64,000 nt of DNA, from assembly GCF_004965515.1 (NCBI RefSeq), contig NZ_SSHH01000002.1:392840-456839 (forward strand), in the 5' to 3' direction. This stretch comes from Alteraurantiacibacter aquimixticola (lineage in GTDB: Bacteria > Pseudomonadota > Alphaproteobacteria > Sphingomonadales > Sphingomonadaceae). Below the pieces are notes generated by a model. It was given only the letters and a program-made list of their open reading frames with translations, did not search any database and was not told where the DNA came from. Position numbers and translations under genes: made by a program. Below, in pieces: positions 53,840 through 63,513 of this stretch (the stretch's first letter is position 1; every line of letters starts with the position of its first letter).

Positions 53840-55234
53840 TCAATCGAACCCAACCCCAAGGAACCCCGGCATCGGGCCGTTCCATTCGCCCGGCTTGCTC
53901 GGCGGCTCGCGGTCTTCGCGACGGGGCTTGCGTTCGCGTCTTTCCTCGCGCGGCTCTTCCTCGCGGCGCTCTTCGCGCTTGTCCTCGCGCGGCTTGCGCT
54001 CCCGCTTGGCGCGCGGTTCATCGTCACGCTCGCGGCGTGAGCGGGACTTCTTCTCAGCAGGCTTTTCGTCCCGCTCCTCGTCGTCGGACCGGCTGCTGCC
54101 CCCTCCCTGCGGCGTGACTTCGCCCCAGGGAAATTCGGGCACCTTGAACTTGGTCAGCTTCTCGACATTCTCGAGCGCTTCCTTGTCCTCCGGCGTCACC
54201 AGGGTGATCGCGCGGCCCTTGGCCCCGGCGCGGCCGGTGCGGCCAATGCGGTGGACGTAGTCGTCCGGGTGCCACGGCGTGTCGTAATTGAAGACGTGGG
54301 ATACGCCCTTGATGTCGAGGCCGCGCGCGGCGACGTCGGATGCGACGAGGATGTTGACCTCGCCCTTCTTGAACAGGTCGAGCTCCGCAATGCGGCTGGA
54401 CTGGTCCATGTCGCCATGGATCTCGCCGCTCTTGAAGCCGGATTTCTGCAGGTCCTTGTTGAGATCGCGCACCGTGGTCTTGCGGTTGGCGAAGATGATC
54501 GCCGTGGTCACATTGTCGACCTCGAGCAGATATTTCAGCGCCTGCTTTTTCTTGCGCGGGCTGATCTCCACCTTGAACTGGGCGATGTCCTTGTTGGTGG
54601 TGGCCGCTCGGGCGACCTCGATCTGTTTGGGATTGGTCAGGAACTTGTCCGCCAGCTTCTTGATCGGCGGCGGCATGGTGGCCGAAAAGAGCAGCGTCTG
54701 GCGCTGGGTCGGCAGCTTTTCGCAAATGAACTCGATATCGGGGATGAAACCCATGTCGAGCATGCGGTCCGCCTCGTCGATTACGAGGAGGTCGCAGCCG
54801 GTCAAAAGGATCTTGCCGCGCTCGAACAGGTCCATCAAGCGGCCCGGCGTGGCGATGAGGACGTCCACGCCCTCGTCCAGAGCCTTGACCTGGTCGCCCA
54901 TCTGCACGCCGCCGATCAGCAGCGCCATGTTGAGATCGTGGTTCTTGCCGTATTTCTCGAAGTTCTCCGCCACCTGCATCGCCAGCTCGCGCGTCGGCTC
55001 AAGGATCAGCGAACGCGGCATGCGCGCACGGCGGCGGCCATGGGCGAGAATGTCGATCATTGGCAGCACGAAGCTGGCGGTCTTGCCCGTACCGGTCTGG
55101 GCGATGGCGATCAGGTCGCGCATCATCTGCACCTGCGGGATCGCCTCCGCCTGGATCGGCGTCGGGCTTTCATAGCCGGCATCGGCTACGGCGCTGAGCA
55201 ATTCGGGGGAAAGGCCGAGATCGGCAAACTTCAT
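53840..55234 (-). CDS. DEAD-box ATP-dependent RNA helicase (RhlE-like)
   Basis: The product has 464 residues. Motifs in order: MKFADLGLSPELLSAVADAG with the Q motif PTPIQAEAIP, AIAQTGTGKTASFVLP (I), LILEPTRELAMQ (Ia), LLVIDEADRMLDMGFIPDIE (II), LLFSATMPPPIK (III), NILVASDVAARGLDIKGVSH (V), and HRIGRTGRAGAKGRAI (VI). The C-terminal 90 residues are Arg/Glu-rich (RSRRERDDEPRAKRERKPRE) and probably disordered. Such helicases act in ribosome assembly or RNA decay. No partner gene next to it. Confidence 0.94.
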   Translation of the reverse strand: MKFADLGLSPELLSAVADAGYESPTPIQAEAIPQVQMMRDLIAIAQTGTGKTASFVLPMIDILAHGRRRARMPRSLILEPTRELAMQVAENFEKYGKNHDLNMALLIGGVQMGDQVKALDEGVDVLIATPGRLMDLFERGKILLTGCDLLVIDEADRMLDMGFIPDIEFICEKLPTQRQTLLFSATMPPPIKKLADKFLTNPKQIEVARAATTNKDIAQFKVEISPRKKKQALKYLLEVDNVTTAIIFANRKTTVRDLNKDLQKSGFKSGEIHGDMDQSSRIAELDLFKKGEVNILVASDVAARGLDIKGVSHVFNYDTPWHPDDYVHRIGRTGRAGAKGRAITLVTPEDKEALENVEKLTKFKVPEFPWGEVTPQGGGSSRSDDEERDEKPAEKKSRSRRERDDEPRAKRERKPREDKREERREEEPREERRERKPRREDREPPSKPGEWNGPMPGFLGVGFD

Positions 55235-55383
55235 AAGCGTGGGTATGTCCGGGTCTTGAGGCCTGCGGAAACCCGCAGGCGGAGGATGGCGAACCGTCAG
55301 GTCCGCCAGAACTGCCGCGCCCTATGCACCCAAGGGGGGAAAAGTCAAGAAAATGGCCCTGCGTCCGCTCGGGCGGCAGGTAT

Positions 55384-55968
55384 CTAGTTGCCGGTGATCA
55401 CCAGCCGGTTCAGCTCCTCCACCAGGCAGCTCTGCCCGGCACGCGATTGTAACTGGTCGCGCGCCACGCAAAGCCGGCCGTCCTCATTCCGCTCGACATA
55501 AAAGCCGGAATAGAAGGCGCGCGCCGTGCAGGAGCGGTTGAGCGTGGCCTTGAGGACCTGCCGATTTTCCATGAACAGCACCAGGCGGTTGTCAGACGTG
55601 GGCTCCACGCCGACGATGTCATCCACCTCGACGCAGTCGTCATGGCGCACTTCGCGCACGCTGCTTCCGGCCTCGTTGCGCGGGGCGAGCGAAAGCATGC
55701 GGTCGCGGGAATCGGGCGGGCTGGGAGAGACGCGAATGATTACCCGCTGGCGAATGCGCACCTGCCCCATGCTTTCGGGCCGGCGCGCTTCCTCCATCGC
55801 CCGGAATGGCGTGGTGTAGACTGCATCCAGCCCAAGATGCGGGCGGCGACGTTCGGGCTGCGCGCTCTCGTTGACGACTGTTTCCTGCGCACGCAGAGGC
55901 GCCTCGGCCGCGATCACCGGGACAAGGGCGGCCAGACCCGCACAGGCAAGAAAGAGTTGTCGTTTCAA
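55384..55968 (-). CDS. Secreted hypothetical protein with paired cysteines
   Basis: The product has 194 residues. MKRQLFLACAGLAALVPVIA, then AEAPLRAQE, is a signal peptide. The mature part has VRIRQRVIIRVSPSPPDSRD, EVRHDDCVEVDDIVGVEP, and cysteines in RSCTARAFYSGFYVERNEDG, RLCVARDQLQSRAGQSC, so disulfides are likely in the periplasm. Not recognised; I know proteins of similar plan only in sphingomonads. Separate transcription unit, 133 bases from the FAD-oxidase gene. Confidence 0.7.
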   Translation of the reverse strand: MKRQLFLACAGLAALVPVIAAEAPLRAQETVVNESAQPERRRPHLGLDAVYTTPFRAMEEARRPESMGQVRIRQRVIIRVSPSPPDSRDRMLSLAPRNEAGSSVREVRHDDCVEVDDIVGVEPTSDNRLVLFMENRQVLKATLNRSCTARAFYSGFYVERNEDGRLCVARDQLQSRAGQSCLVEELNRLVITGN

Positions 55969-56101
55969 GGCGGTTGCTCTTGGTACGGGCGCATGATGCC
56001 ACCCGTCGTTCCTCTTCGTGTCTAGCGTCCCTCGTTGAATAGTGGCTTAACCTGCGGTTTCGCCTTTGCAAGCCTGCCCTGGCTTTGGCATGAGGCGCGC
56101 C

Positions 56102-57550
56102 ATGATGACGCAAGACGCCTTTTGCGATGCCGCCCGCCAGTTGCTGGGGGATCGCGGTTTCACGCAGGACCCGGAGCTGGTCGATCCCTGGCTGACCGAC
56201 TGGCGCGGGCGCTACACCGGGCGCGCGATCGGCCTCGCCTCCCCCGCCTCCACGGCCGAGGTTTCCGCGCTGGTGAAACTGTGCGGTGAATATGGCGTAC
56301 CGATCGTGCCGCAGGGCGGGAATAGCGGCATGTCAGGCGGCGCCACGCCGGATGAGAGCGGCGATGCGCTGGTGCTCTCCCTGCGGCGAATGAACACAAT
56401 CACCCGTTTCGACGAGGATGCGCGCGAGATCACTTGCGAGGCGGGCGTGATCCTGCAGACATTGCACGAGAAGGTTGAGGCGCACGGCCTGCGCTTCCCG
56501 CTCACGCTGGGCGGCAAGGGATCGGCGACGATCGGCGGCCTGATTTCCACCAATGCCGGGGGCACGCAAGTGCTGCGCCACGGATCGATGCGCGCGCAGG
56601 TGCTGGGGATCGAAGCGGTCATGGCGGACGGCTCCGTATTCGATTCGCTGGTGCCACTGAAGAAGGACAATCGCGGTTTCGACCTGAAGCAGCTGCTGAT
56701 CGGATCCGAAGGCACGCTGGGCGTCGTTACCGGCGCAACACTGCGCCTGCTGCCCGCCTTGGCGGAACGCGCGGTTATGTGGGCCGGGCTTGGCGATATC
56801 CGCGATGCCCGCAAGCTGCTGGTCCATGCGCAGAAGCAGGCGGGCGATGAGCTGGAAGGTTTCGAAGTGATGCCCAAGCACTCGCTCGCCGCCGTGCTCG
56901 GCCACAAGCATGGTGCGCGCAGCCCGTTGCAGGGTACGCATGAATGGAACGCGCTGATCGAACTTGGCGCGGATGCTTCCGATGCCGACACGCTGCAGGA
57001 CCGCGCGCAGGCGCTGCTCGAAAGCGCTTTCGAGGCAGGGCTGGTGGAGGACGCCACCATCGCCATGAACGAGACGCAGGCGGAGGAGTTCTGGATGCTG
57101 CGTGACGAGATCGCGCCCGCCGAACGCGCGCTGGGCCCGGCAATGCAGCACGACATCTCCGTGCCCGTCGCAAGCATGGCCGATTTCGTCGCCGACACCG
57201 TACCGCAGGTGGAGGAACGTTTCCCCGGAACGCGCGCGGTCGCCTTCGGTCACCTCGGCGATGGCAATGTGCATTACCACGTGCTCGCTCCGCAGGGTGC
57301 GATGCCCGGGGAATGGGAAGCGTCCGACGGCAAGGTGATCAGCGCCTATGTCCATGACCTCGTCACCCAATGGGGCGGTTCGATCAGCGCCGAACACGGC
57401 ATCGGCCAACTCAAGCGCGACGAGCTGGCTCGGCTCGGTGACCCGGTGCAGATCGCGATCATGCAGCAGGTAAAGGCCGCGCTCGATCCCCGGGGATTGC
57501 TCAATCCCGGCAAACTCGTACCGCTTGCACCGGAGGCGAGCACCCACTAA
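56102..57550 (+). CDS. FAD-binding oxidoreductase (GlcD/D-lactate dehydrogenase type)
   Basis: The product has 482 residues from ATG 56102, with GAGG six bases upstream. The PCMH FAD domain shows GVPIVPQGGNSGMSGGATPD, LGGKGSATIGGLISTNAGGT and LIGSEGTLGVVTGATLRLLP. The FAD-linked oxidase C-terminal domain ends TQWGGSISAEHGIGQLKRDE and DPRGLLNPGKLV. This matches soluble FAD-dependent 2-hydroxyacid dehydrogenases (D-lactate, glycolate or D-2-hydroxyglutarate). The exact substrate cannot be told. It stands alone. Confidence 0.9.
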   Translation: MMTQDAFCDAARQLLGDRGFTQDPELVDPWLTDWRGRYTGRAIGLASPASTAEVSALVKLCGEYGVPIVPQGGNSGMSGGATPDESGDALVLSLRRMNTITRFDEDAREITCEAGVILQTLHEKVEAHGLRFPLTLGGKGSATIGGLISTNAGGTQVLRHGSMRAQVLGIEAVMADGSVFDSLVPLKKDNRGFDLKQLLIGSEGTLGVVTGATLRLLPALAERAVMWAGLGDIRDARKLLVHAQKQAGDELEGFEVMPKHSLAAVLGHKHGARSPLQGTHEWNALIELGADASDADTLQDRAQALLESAFEAGLVEDATIAMNETQAEEFWMLRDEIAPAERALGPAMQHDISVPVASMADFVADTVPQVEERFPGTRAVAFGHLGDGNVHYHVLAPQGAMPGEWEASDGKVISAYVHDLVTQWGGSISAEHGIGQLKRDELARLGDPVQIAIMQQVKAALDPRGLLNPGKLVPLAPEASTH

Positions 57551-57640
57551 AGCCCCGCCCCAACATTTAATAGGCCGCAGCCGGGACCATCCTGTCGGCG
57601 GTCATGCCAGCCCAGAAAATCCAATTTCGGAGAGATACTC

Positions 57641-58438
57641 ATGGCCAGCGCGCCGAAACAAGGTCTGCCCATCCTTTACAAGGACCTCGCCCCGCTCAAC
57701 AGCAAGGAGCACGGCTCGTGGAAGTCGAAGTCCGTGGACAAGGCACCTTGGGTGGCCAAGCAGCACGCGATCCCGCTGACGGTCGAGGAATTCCCGCAGG
57801 CCCAGCGCAGCTTCCCGATCGTGTTTTCCGCGGGCGACAACCCCGTTCCGCTGGCTCTGATGGGCCTCAATGAAGGCGCCAATGTCTTCTTCGAGGAAGA
57901 CGGTTCGCCGATCGGCACGCCCTATATCCCGGCCTATGTCCGCCGCTATCCCTTCCTGCTCGCCAAGCTGCAGCAGGGTTCGGAAGACCTCTCGCTGTGC
58001 TTCGACCCGTCGAGCGACATGCTCGGTGATTTCAAGGAAGGCCGCGAGATCTTCGACAAGGACGGCAAGCCGACCCAGCACACGCAGGAACTGCTGGCTT
58101 TCTGCCAGAAGTTCGAGGAAGCCGGCATGAAGACCAATACCTTCATGGAAGAGCTGACGAAGGCCGAGCTGCTGATGGACGGCGAAGTGGCGATCAACCG
58201 CCAGGATGGCCAAGGCCAGCCCTTCATCTATCGCGGTTTCAAGATGGTCAACCAGGACAAGCTGCGCGAAATGCGCGGTGACCAGCTGCGCAAGTGGAAC
58301 GAAAACGGCATGCTGCCGCTGATCTTCGCGCACCTCTTCTCGCTCGACCTGATGCGGGTGATTTTCGCCCAGCAGAGCGAGCAGGGCAAGGGCCCGAGCA
58401 TCCCCGCAAACGCTGCGGAAGCCGCTCCGGTCAATTGA
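57641..58438 (+). CDS. SapC family protein
   Basis: The product has 265 residues. LYKDLAPLNSKEHGSWK, AIPLTVEEFPQAQRSFPIVF and RRYPFLLAKL are signatures of the SapC family. A later MKTNTFMEELTKAELL segment and YRGFKMVNQDKLREMRG are also characteristic. SapC was first noted next to S-layer genes in Campylobacter, and in sphingomonads it is often near TonB receptors and tryptophan halogenases; none are here. Function unknown. Likely monocistronic. Confidence 0.88.
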   Translation: MASAPKQGLPILYKDLAPLNSKEHGSWKSKSVDKAPWVAKQHAIPLTVEEFPQAQRSFPIVFSAGDNPVPLALMGLNEGANVFFEEDGSPIGTPYIPAYVRRYPFLLAKLQQGSEDLSLCFDPSSDMLGDFKEGREIFDKDGKPTQHTQELLAFCQKFEEAGMKTNTFMEELTKAELLMDGEVAINRQDGQGQPFIYRGFKMVNQDKLREMRGDQLRKWNENGMLPLIFAHLFSLDLMRVIFAQQSEQGKGPSIPANAAEAAPVN

Positions 58439-58654
58439 TCCTTTCGGAAGCTTTTCTATTCCGTGCAGGCGCTGGCGAAGTATTCGCCCGCGTCTGCACT
58501 TGAACAGCCCGAATTTCGCACTATTTTAACGGTGTCCCCCCGGCTCCCCTCATGGCCGGACGGGATAAGTGCGTGAATGCGCACTTCCTCCCTGAACCTT
58601 GGCCGCCTCGTGCTTCGCGCACGGGGCGGTTTTTTCTTGTCTGGAGTCGATTCG

Positions 58655-59623
58655 CTATTCGGCGGCCTGCGGCATGCTGCGCGGGCCCGCCACCAGCTCC
58701 TCCGCCAGCCGGCGCACCAGCCCGGCGATAACATCCGCCACCGCATCCAGCCCCTCGCCCGCCTCTTGCAGCGAGGGGTCAAGATAGGCCGCACGGCAGA
58801 TTTCCACCTGCATGGCGTGCAGACCGCGCGCGGGAGCGCCGTGCCGGTCGAGCACATAGCCCCCGGCATAGGGACGGTTATGCGCCGCGCGCCGTCCCTC
58901 AGCATCGAAATGGTGGAACGCGGCAAGGCTGAGATGCGCGCCGCAGGACGAGCCGTAGCGATCGCCAATGACGAAATCGGGCGCCGGATCGTGGCCGGCC
59001 TTGCTGCCAAGCGGCGGCATGGAGTGAATGTCGAGCAGCAACGCCGCTCCCCAGCGATCGCGCAACGTTTCCAGCGCTTGCGCCAGCATGCCGTGATAGG
59101 GGCGGTGAACCAGCTCTATCCGCGCGTCGAGCTCTTCGGGATCGAGCCGCGACTTCCACAATTCGCCCATGCCCGGCAGGCGGCGCGGCACCAGCCCCAG
59201 CCCGCTGCGCGCGCGGCGGCCGGCGGCATATCGCGCCCGTCCGCCAAGCGCTTCGCGCAAGGCCGAACCTGGGCGGCCTCCAGCAACCATCTCCCAGTCC
59301 ATATCCTCGGTCGCGCGGTTGAGGTCGATCATCGCCCGCGGCGCGTTGGCGACCAGCAGCGCCGCGCCGGTCGCTTCGGCCACGCGCGTCGCAACAAGGT
59401 CTGCCAGCCGGTCTTCCAGCCGCAGGCACGCCTGTTCGGGATGGCGCATCCGTTGGAGCAAGTCGGGCGGATAGGCGCGTCCGGCATGCGGCACGGCCAG
59501 CAGGACCGGAACGGCCGAGGGCTTGCGCCGATGCAGCTCGAACGCGGCCTGTCCTTCGGCACCGGGCAGCAGCCCGCCTTGTACCGGTCCCGAATCGCGG
59601 GGGATTTTCGGCATATCGGCCAT
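58655..59623 (-). CDS. N-formylglutamate amidohydrolase family protein
   Basis: The product has 322 residues from ATG 59623 (MADMPKIPRDSGPVQGG). VPVLLAVPHAGRAYPPDLLQ, ATGAALLVANAPRAMIDLNR, LVHRPYHGMLAQALETLRDR and ALLLDIHSMPP are family signatures. The family removes formyl from N-formylglutamate in histidine breakdown, but no hut genes are near, so another N-acyl or formyl substrate is possible. In-frame sequence upstream overlaps the intergenic region and is not used. Divergent from cpdR. Confidence 0.9.
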   Translation of the reverse strand: MADMPKIPRDSGPVQGGLLPGAEGQAAFELHRRKPSAVPVLLAVPHAGRAYPPDLLQRMRHPEQACLRLEDRLADLVATRVAEATGAALLVANAPRAMIDLNRATEDMDWEMVAGGRPGSALREALGGRARYAAGRRARSGLGLVPRRLPGMGELWKSRLDPEELDARIELVHRPYHGMLAQALETLRDRWGAALLLDIHSMPPLGSKAGHDPAPDFVIGDRYGSSCGAHLSLAAFHHFDAEGRRAAHNRPYAGGYVLDRHGAPARGLHAMQVEICRAAYLDPSLQEAGEGLDAVADVIAGLVRRLAEELVAGPRSMPQAAE

Positions 59624-59758
59624 GACCACAGTGCTGGCCTGTCTTATGCACGAAGTCAAAATTGCTGTTCCAAAGCTGGTCACCCGCGAAATGCGGCGGG
59701 AAATCTGCGGCGGGTCGGTTTAGGCCCCGGTTGCGAGATTAAGAAGAAGGAGCACACC

Positions 59759-60133
59759 ATGATCCGTATCCTGCTGGCCGAAGACGACGAGGCCATGCGC
59801 AGCTACATTACGCGCGCACTGGAAAACGCAGGATATTCCGTAGTCGCGGTGGGCAGCGGCGTGGAAGCGCTTCCGTTGATCCAGACCGAGATCTTCGACC
59901 TGCTGCTGAGCGATATCGTGATGCCCGGGATGGACGGCATCGAACTGGCGCAGAAGTGCAACGAGGTCAGCCCGTCCACCAAGGTGATGTTCATCACCGG
60001 CTTCGCCGCCGTCACCCTGCGCGCCAATCGCGAGGCGCCGCATGCCAAGATGCTATCCAAGCCCTTCCATCTCAAGGATTTGGTGAGGGAAGTGGAGCGC
60101 ATGTTCGAAGATGCCGTGCCGATGATGGTATAA
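59759..60133 (+). CDS. cpdR: Response regulator CpdR
   Basis: The product has 124 residues, a lone receiver domain: MIRILLAEDDEAMRSYITRA with the acidic pair, the phosphoacceptor Asp in DLLLSDIVMPGMDGIELAQK, Thr in FITGFAA and Lys in MLSKPFHLKDLV. In Caulobacter CpdR directs ClpXP to the cell pole for CtrA turnover, and its state is set by the CckA-ChpT relay. Strong match in sequence and length. AAGAAGGAG is just upstream of ATG 59759; the longer open frame upstream is antisense to the neighbouring gene. Confidence 0.93.
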   Translation: MIRILLAEDDEAMRSYITRALENAGYSVVAVGSGVEALPLIQTEIFDLLLSDIVMPGMDGIELAQKCNEVSPSTKVMFITGFAAVTLRANREAPHAKMLSKPFHLKDLVREVERMFEDAVPMMV

Positions 60134-60225
60134 GCGGTGTTCAAGGGTCTTGCCACGCGGCCAGACCGGCGCTAGATGGCCCGCCTGCCGCGCGCATATG
60201 CGAGAGGCAGAGGCAGAATGGCTCG

Positions 60226-60300
60226 GGGCGTATAGCTCAGTGGTAGAGCACTATGTTGACATCGTAGGGGTCCCAAGTTCGAACCTTGGTACGCCCACCA
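60226..60300 (+). tRNA. tRNA-Val (anticodon GAC)
   Basis: Acceptor GGGCGTA pairs with TACGCCC; D arm GCTC/GAGC; anticodon stem CTATG/CGTAG with loop TTGACAT, giving anticodon GAC; T arm CCAAG/CTTGG with TTCGAAC. The 3' CCA is encoded. The length is 75 bases. It lies between cpdR and icd. Confidence 0.95.
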
Positions 60301-60471
60301 TTCTCCGCCAATGATCGAAGACCCGTCGCGAAAGCGGCGGGTTTCGTCGTTTTGGGGCCCGGATCGGCCCCACTCACCGCCCCCGCCATATCCGCCTCCC
60401 TTGCGCCCGCGCGAGTCGCTGCTAAGACGCGCGCAAATTCCCTTCGGATTTCTCAAGAGACAGGAACCTCC

Positions 60472-61701
60472 ATGGCAAAAATTCAGGTCAAGAACCCGAT
60501 CGTCGAAATCGATGGCGACGAGATGACGAAGATCATCTGGCAGTGGATCCGCGAACGGCTGATCCTGCCCTATCTCGATGTCGACCTGAAATATTACGAC
60601 CTCTCGGTCGAAAAGCGCGACGAGACCGACGACCAGATCACCATCGATGCCGCCAACGCGATCAAGCAGTATGGCGTGGGCGTGAAGTGCGCCACCATCA
60701 CCCCGGACGAGGCGCGCGTGGAGGAATTCAACCTCAAGCAGATGTGGCGCAGCCCCAATGGCACGATCCGCAACATCCTGGGCGGCACGATCTTCCGCGA
60801 GCCGATCGTGATCGACAACGTGCCGCGCCTGGTGCCCGGCTGGACCGATCCCATCGTGGTTGGCCGCCATGCCTTTGGCGACCAGTATCGCGCCACCGAC
60901 ACGCTGATCCCCGGCGCGGGCAAGCTGCGCATGGTGTTCGAGGGTGAGGACGGCAAGAATATCGACCTGGAGGTTCACACCTTCGACCAGCCCGGCGTCG
61001 CGATGACGATGTACAACCACGACGAATCGATCCGCGATTTCGCGCGCGCCAGCTTCAACTACGGCCTCGACCGCAAGTGGCCGGTATACCTGTCGACCAA
61101 GAACACCATCATGAAAAAGTACGATGGTCGCTTCAAGGACCTGTTCCAGGAGGTCTTCGATACCGAGGGCTTCGACAAGAAGTTCGAAGAAGCCGGCATC
61201 ACCTACGAACACCGCCTGATCGACGACATGGTTGCCGCCGCGCTCAAGTGGAACGGCAAGTTCGTCTGGGCCTGCAAGAACTATGACGGCGACGTGCAGT
61301 CGGACGTCGTGGCGCAGGGTTTCGGCTCGCTCGGCCTGATGACCTCCGTGCTGATGACGCCCGATGGCAAGACCGTGGAAGCCGAAGCCGCGCACGGCAC
61401 CGTCACCCGCCACTATCGCCAGCACCAGCAGGGCAAGGCCACTTCGACCAACCCGATCGCCAGCATTTTCGCCTGGACGCGCGGCCTCATCTATCGCGGC
61501 CGGTTCGACAACACGCCTGACGTCGTCGCCTTCGGCGAGACGCTGGAGCGGGTCTGCATCGAATGCGTGGAAAGCGGCAAGATGACCAAGGACCTCGCCC
61601 TGCTGATCGGCCCTGACCAGAGCTGGATGACCACCGAGCAGTTCTTCGAAGCCATCGTCGAAGGCCTGGAAAAGGAAATGGCGGCGCAGGGCCTCGGCTG
61701 A
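60472..61701 (+). CDS. icd: NADP-dependent isocitrate dehydrogenase
   Basis: The product has 409 residues from ATG 60472 ([20 protein letters not shown]), with CAGGAA seven bases upstream. It is the dimeric, eukaryote-like type of isocitrate dehydrogenase common in alphaproteobacteria. [20 protein letters not shown] holds the substrate Ser/Asn/Arg; GYGL-like [30 protein letters not shown], the metal Asp pair in [17 protein letters not shown], and the NADP site [20 protein letters not shown] are present. TCA cycle. The 5' in-frame extension is non-coding after tRNA-Val. Confidence 0.96.
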   Translation: MAKIQVKNPIVEIDGDEMTKIIWQWIRERLILPYLDVDLKYYDLSVEKRDETDDQITIDAANAIKQYGVGVKCATITPDEARVEEFNLKQMWRSPNGTIRNILGGTIFREPIVIDNVPRLVPGWTDPIVVGRHAFGDQYRATDTLIPGAGKLRMVFEGEDGKNIDLEVHTFDQPGVAMTMYNHDESIRDFARASFNYGLDRKWPVYLSTKNTIMKKYDGRFKDLFQEVFDTEGFDKKFEEAGITYEHRLIDDMVAAALKWNGKFVWACKNYDGDVQSDVVAQGFGSLGLMTSVLMTPDGKTVEAEAAHGTVTRHYRQHQQGKATSTNPIASIFAWTRGLIYRGRFDNTPDVVAFGETLERVCIECVESGKMTKDLALLIGPDQSWMTTEQFFEAIVEGLEKEMAAQGLG

Positions 61702-61832
61702 TCGCCACACGCCATTTGACCAAACAAATCGCATGACGGCGTGGTAATGCGCAGCTTTTCAGGAAGAAGCTGCTGCATTGCCGCGCCGCTTGCTTTAATG
61801 CGCAAGGCAGACAGACAAGGGCAGCACTCCCC

Positions 61833-63434
61833 ATGACCAAGGCACGCCTCGAAATCCGCCAGGCAGTCCCCGCCGATATCCCTGCGATCGAGAAGCTGGT
61901 GGGCCGGGTCTATCAGGATTTCGCACCCTACCCCCGGCGCAAGCTGGTGGGCCAGTTGAACAATTACCCCGAAGGCTGTTTCATCGCGATCCTCGATGAT
62001 CAGCTGGTGGGATATTGCGCCACCATGCGCCTGAGCGGGGACAAGGCGCTGTCGCCGCACAATTGGGCGGAGATCACCGGCAATGGCTATGGCAGCCGCC
62101 ACGATCCCACGGGAAACTGGCTCTACGGTTACGAGATGTGCGTCGATCCCAAGGTTCGGGGAACCCGGATCGGGCGCCGCCTCTATGAGGAACGGCGCTT
62201 CCTTGCCGAGCAGCAGGAGCTGAAAGGCATCGTCTTCGCCGGGCGCATGCCCAACCTCAAGCGTCACTGGCGCAAGGTCGAGAACGCACAGGATTATGTC
62301 GACCAGGTCGTTGCCGGAAAGCTGCATGACCCGGTAATCCGCTTCCAGCTGGCCAATGGTTTCGAGCCTGTCGGCATCCTGCACGATTACCTGCCGGACG
62401 ATACCGCCAGCCGCGGGAATGCCGTGCACATGGTATGGCACAATCCCTTCGTCGACCAGGAGGAGGATGAGCGGCGCCGCGTGCCGCGCGGTGTGGAAAG
62501 CGTGCGGATAGCCACCTGCCAGCTGCAGGCACGCGCGGTGAAGGACTTCGACGAATTCATCGGCCAGGTCCGCTATTTCGTCGATATCGCAAGCGATTAC
62601 GGGTCCGACTTCATCCTGTTTCCGGAACTCTTCACGCTCATGCTGCTGAGCGCGGAGGAGAAGGAACTCACGCCCATCGAATCGATCGAGAAGCTCAGCG
62701 AGTACACGCCGCGCATTCGCGATGCGCTGTCCGATATGGCGCTGAAGTTCAACATCAACATCATCGGCGGGTCGCATCCCACGCGCATGGATGACGGCGA
62801 CATCCACAATGTCGCCTATGTCTGCCTGCGCGACGGCTCGATCCACGAGCAGGAGAAGATCCACCCGACGCCCAACGAAGCCTATTGGTGGAACATCAAG
62901 GGCGGCGATTCGATCGACGTGATCCAGACCGATTGCGGCCCGATCGGGGTGCAGATCTGCTACGACAGCGAGTTCCCCGAGCTCTCACGCAGGCTGGTGG
63001 ACGAAGGCGCAAGGATCATCTTCGTGCCCTTCTGCACCGACAGCCGGCAGGGCTATATGCGCGTGCGCTATTGCTCGGCCGCGCGCGCGATCGAGAACCA
63101 GTGTTTCGTGGTGATGAGCGGCAATGTCGGCAATCTGCCCAACGTCGCGAATATGGACATCCAGTATGCGCAAAGCTGCATCCTGACCCCCTGCGACTTC
63201 CCGTTCGCGCGTGACGGCATCGCCGCCGAAGCGACCGAGAATGTCGAGACGCTGACGATCAGCGACGTGAACCTCGCGGATCTCAGCTGGGCGCGCGCGG
63301 AAGGAACGGTGCGCAATCTCGCCGACCGCCGCTTCGACCTCTACCGGATCGAATGGGACGAGGACGCTGCGGGCAGCAGCCGCGAGCCCGGTGGCCCGGT
63401 CCCGGCACGCGGGCACGGCCCTGGTGGGGGATAG
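61833..63434 (+). CDS. Fusion of GNAT N-acetyltransferase and nitrilase-type amidohydrolase
   Basis: The product has 533 residues. Residues 1-210 form a GNAT domain (EIRQAVPADIPAIEKLVGRV, YEMCVDPKVRGTRIGRRLYE). Residues 225-510 are a nitrilase-superfamily domain with the catalytic triad Glu (DFILFPELFTLM), Lys (HEQEKIHPTPNEAYWW) and Cys (IGVQICYDSEFPELSRRL). A short low-complexity tail (SREPGGPVPARGHGPGGG) follows. Fusions of this type occur in bacteria (YhcX-like), and substrates have not been settled. ATG 61833 lies 131 bases after icd. Whether one product feeds the other domain is open. Confidence 0.93.
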   Translation: MTKARLEIRQAVPADIPAIEKLVGRVYQDFAPYPRRKLVGQLNNYPEGCFIAILDDQLVGYCATMRLSGDKALSPHNWAEITGNGYGSRHDPTGNWLYGYEMCVDPKVRGTRIGRRLYEERRFLAEQQELKGIVFAGRMPNLKRHWRKVENAQDYVDQVVAGKLHDPVIRFQLANGFEPVGILHDYLPDDTASRGNAVHMVWHNPFVDQEEDERRRVPRGVESVRIATCQLQARAVKDFDEFIGQVRYFVDIASDYGSDFILFPELFTLMLLSAEEKELTPIESIEKLSEYTPRIRDALSDMALKFNINIIGGSHPTRMDDGDIHNVAYVCLRDGSIHEQEKIHPTPNEAYWWNIKGGDSIDVIQTDCGPIGVQICYDSEFPELSRRLVDEGARIIFVPFCTDSRQGYMRVRYCSAARAIENQCFVVMSGNVGNLPNVANMDIQYAQSCILTPCDFPFARDGIAAEATENVETLTISDVNLADLSWARAEGTVRNLADRRFDLYRIEWDEDAAGSSREPGGPVPARGHGPGGG

Positions 63435-63513
63435 GCGATAGGGCGCGGCACAACCGTGCACCGCTTCCATTTGCGCATTGCAGCGCCCCCGTTTCGTCTG
63501 ACATAGGGGAGCC

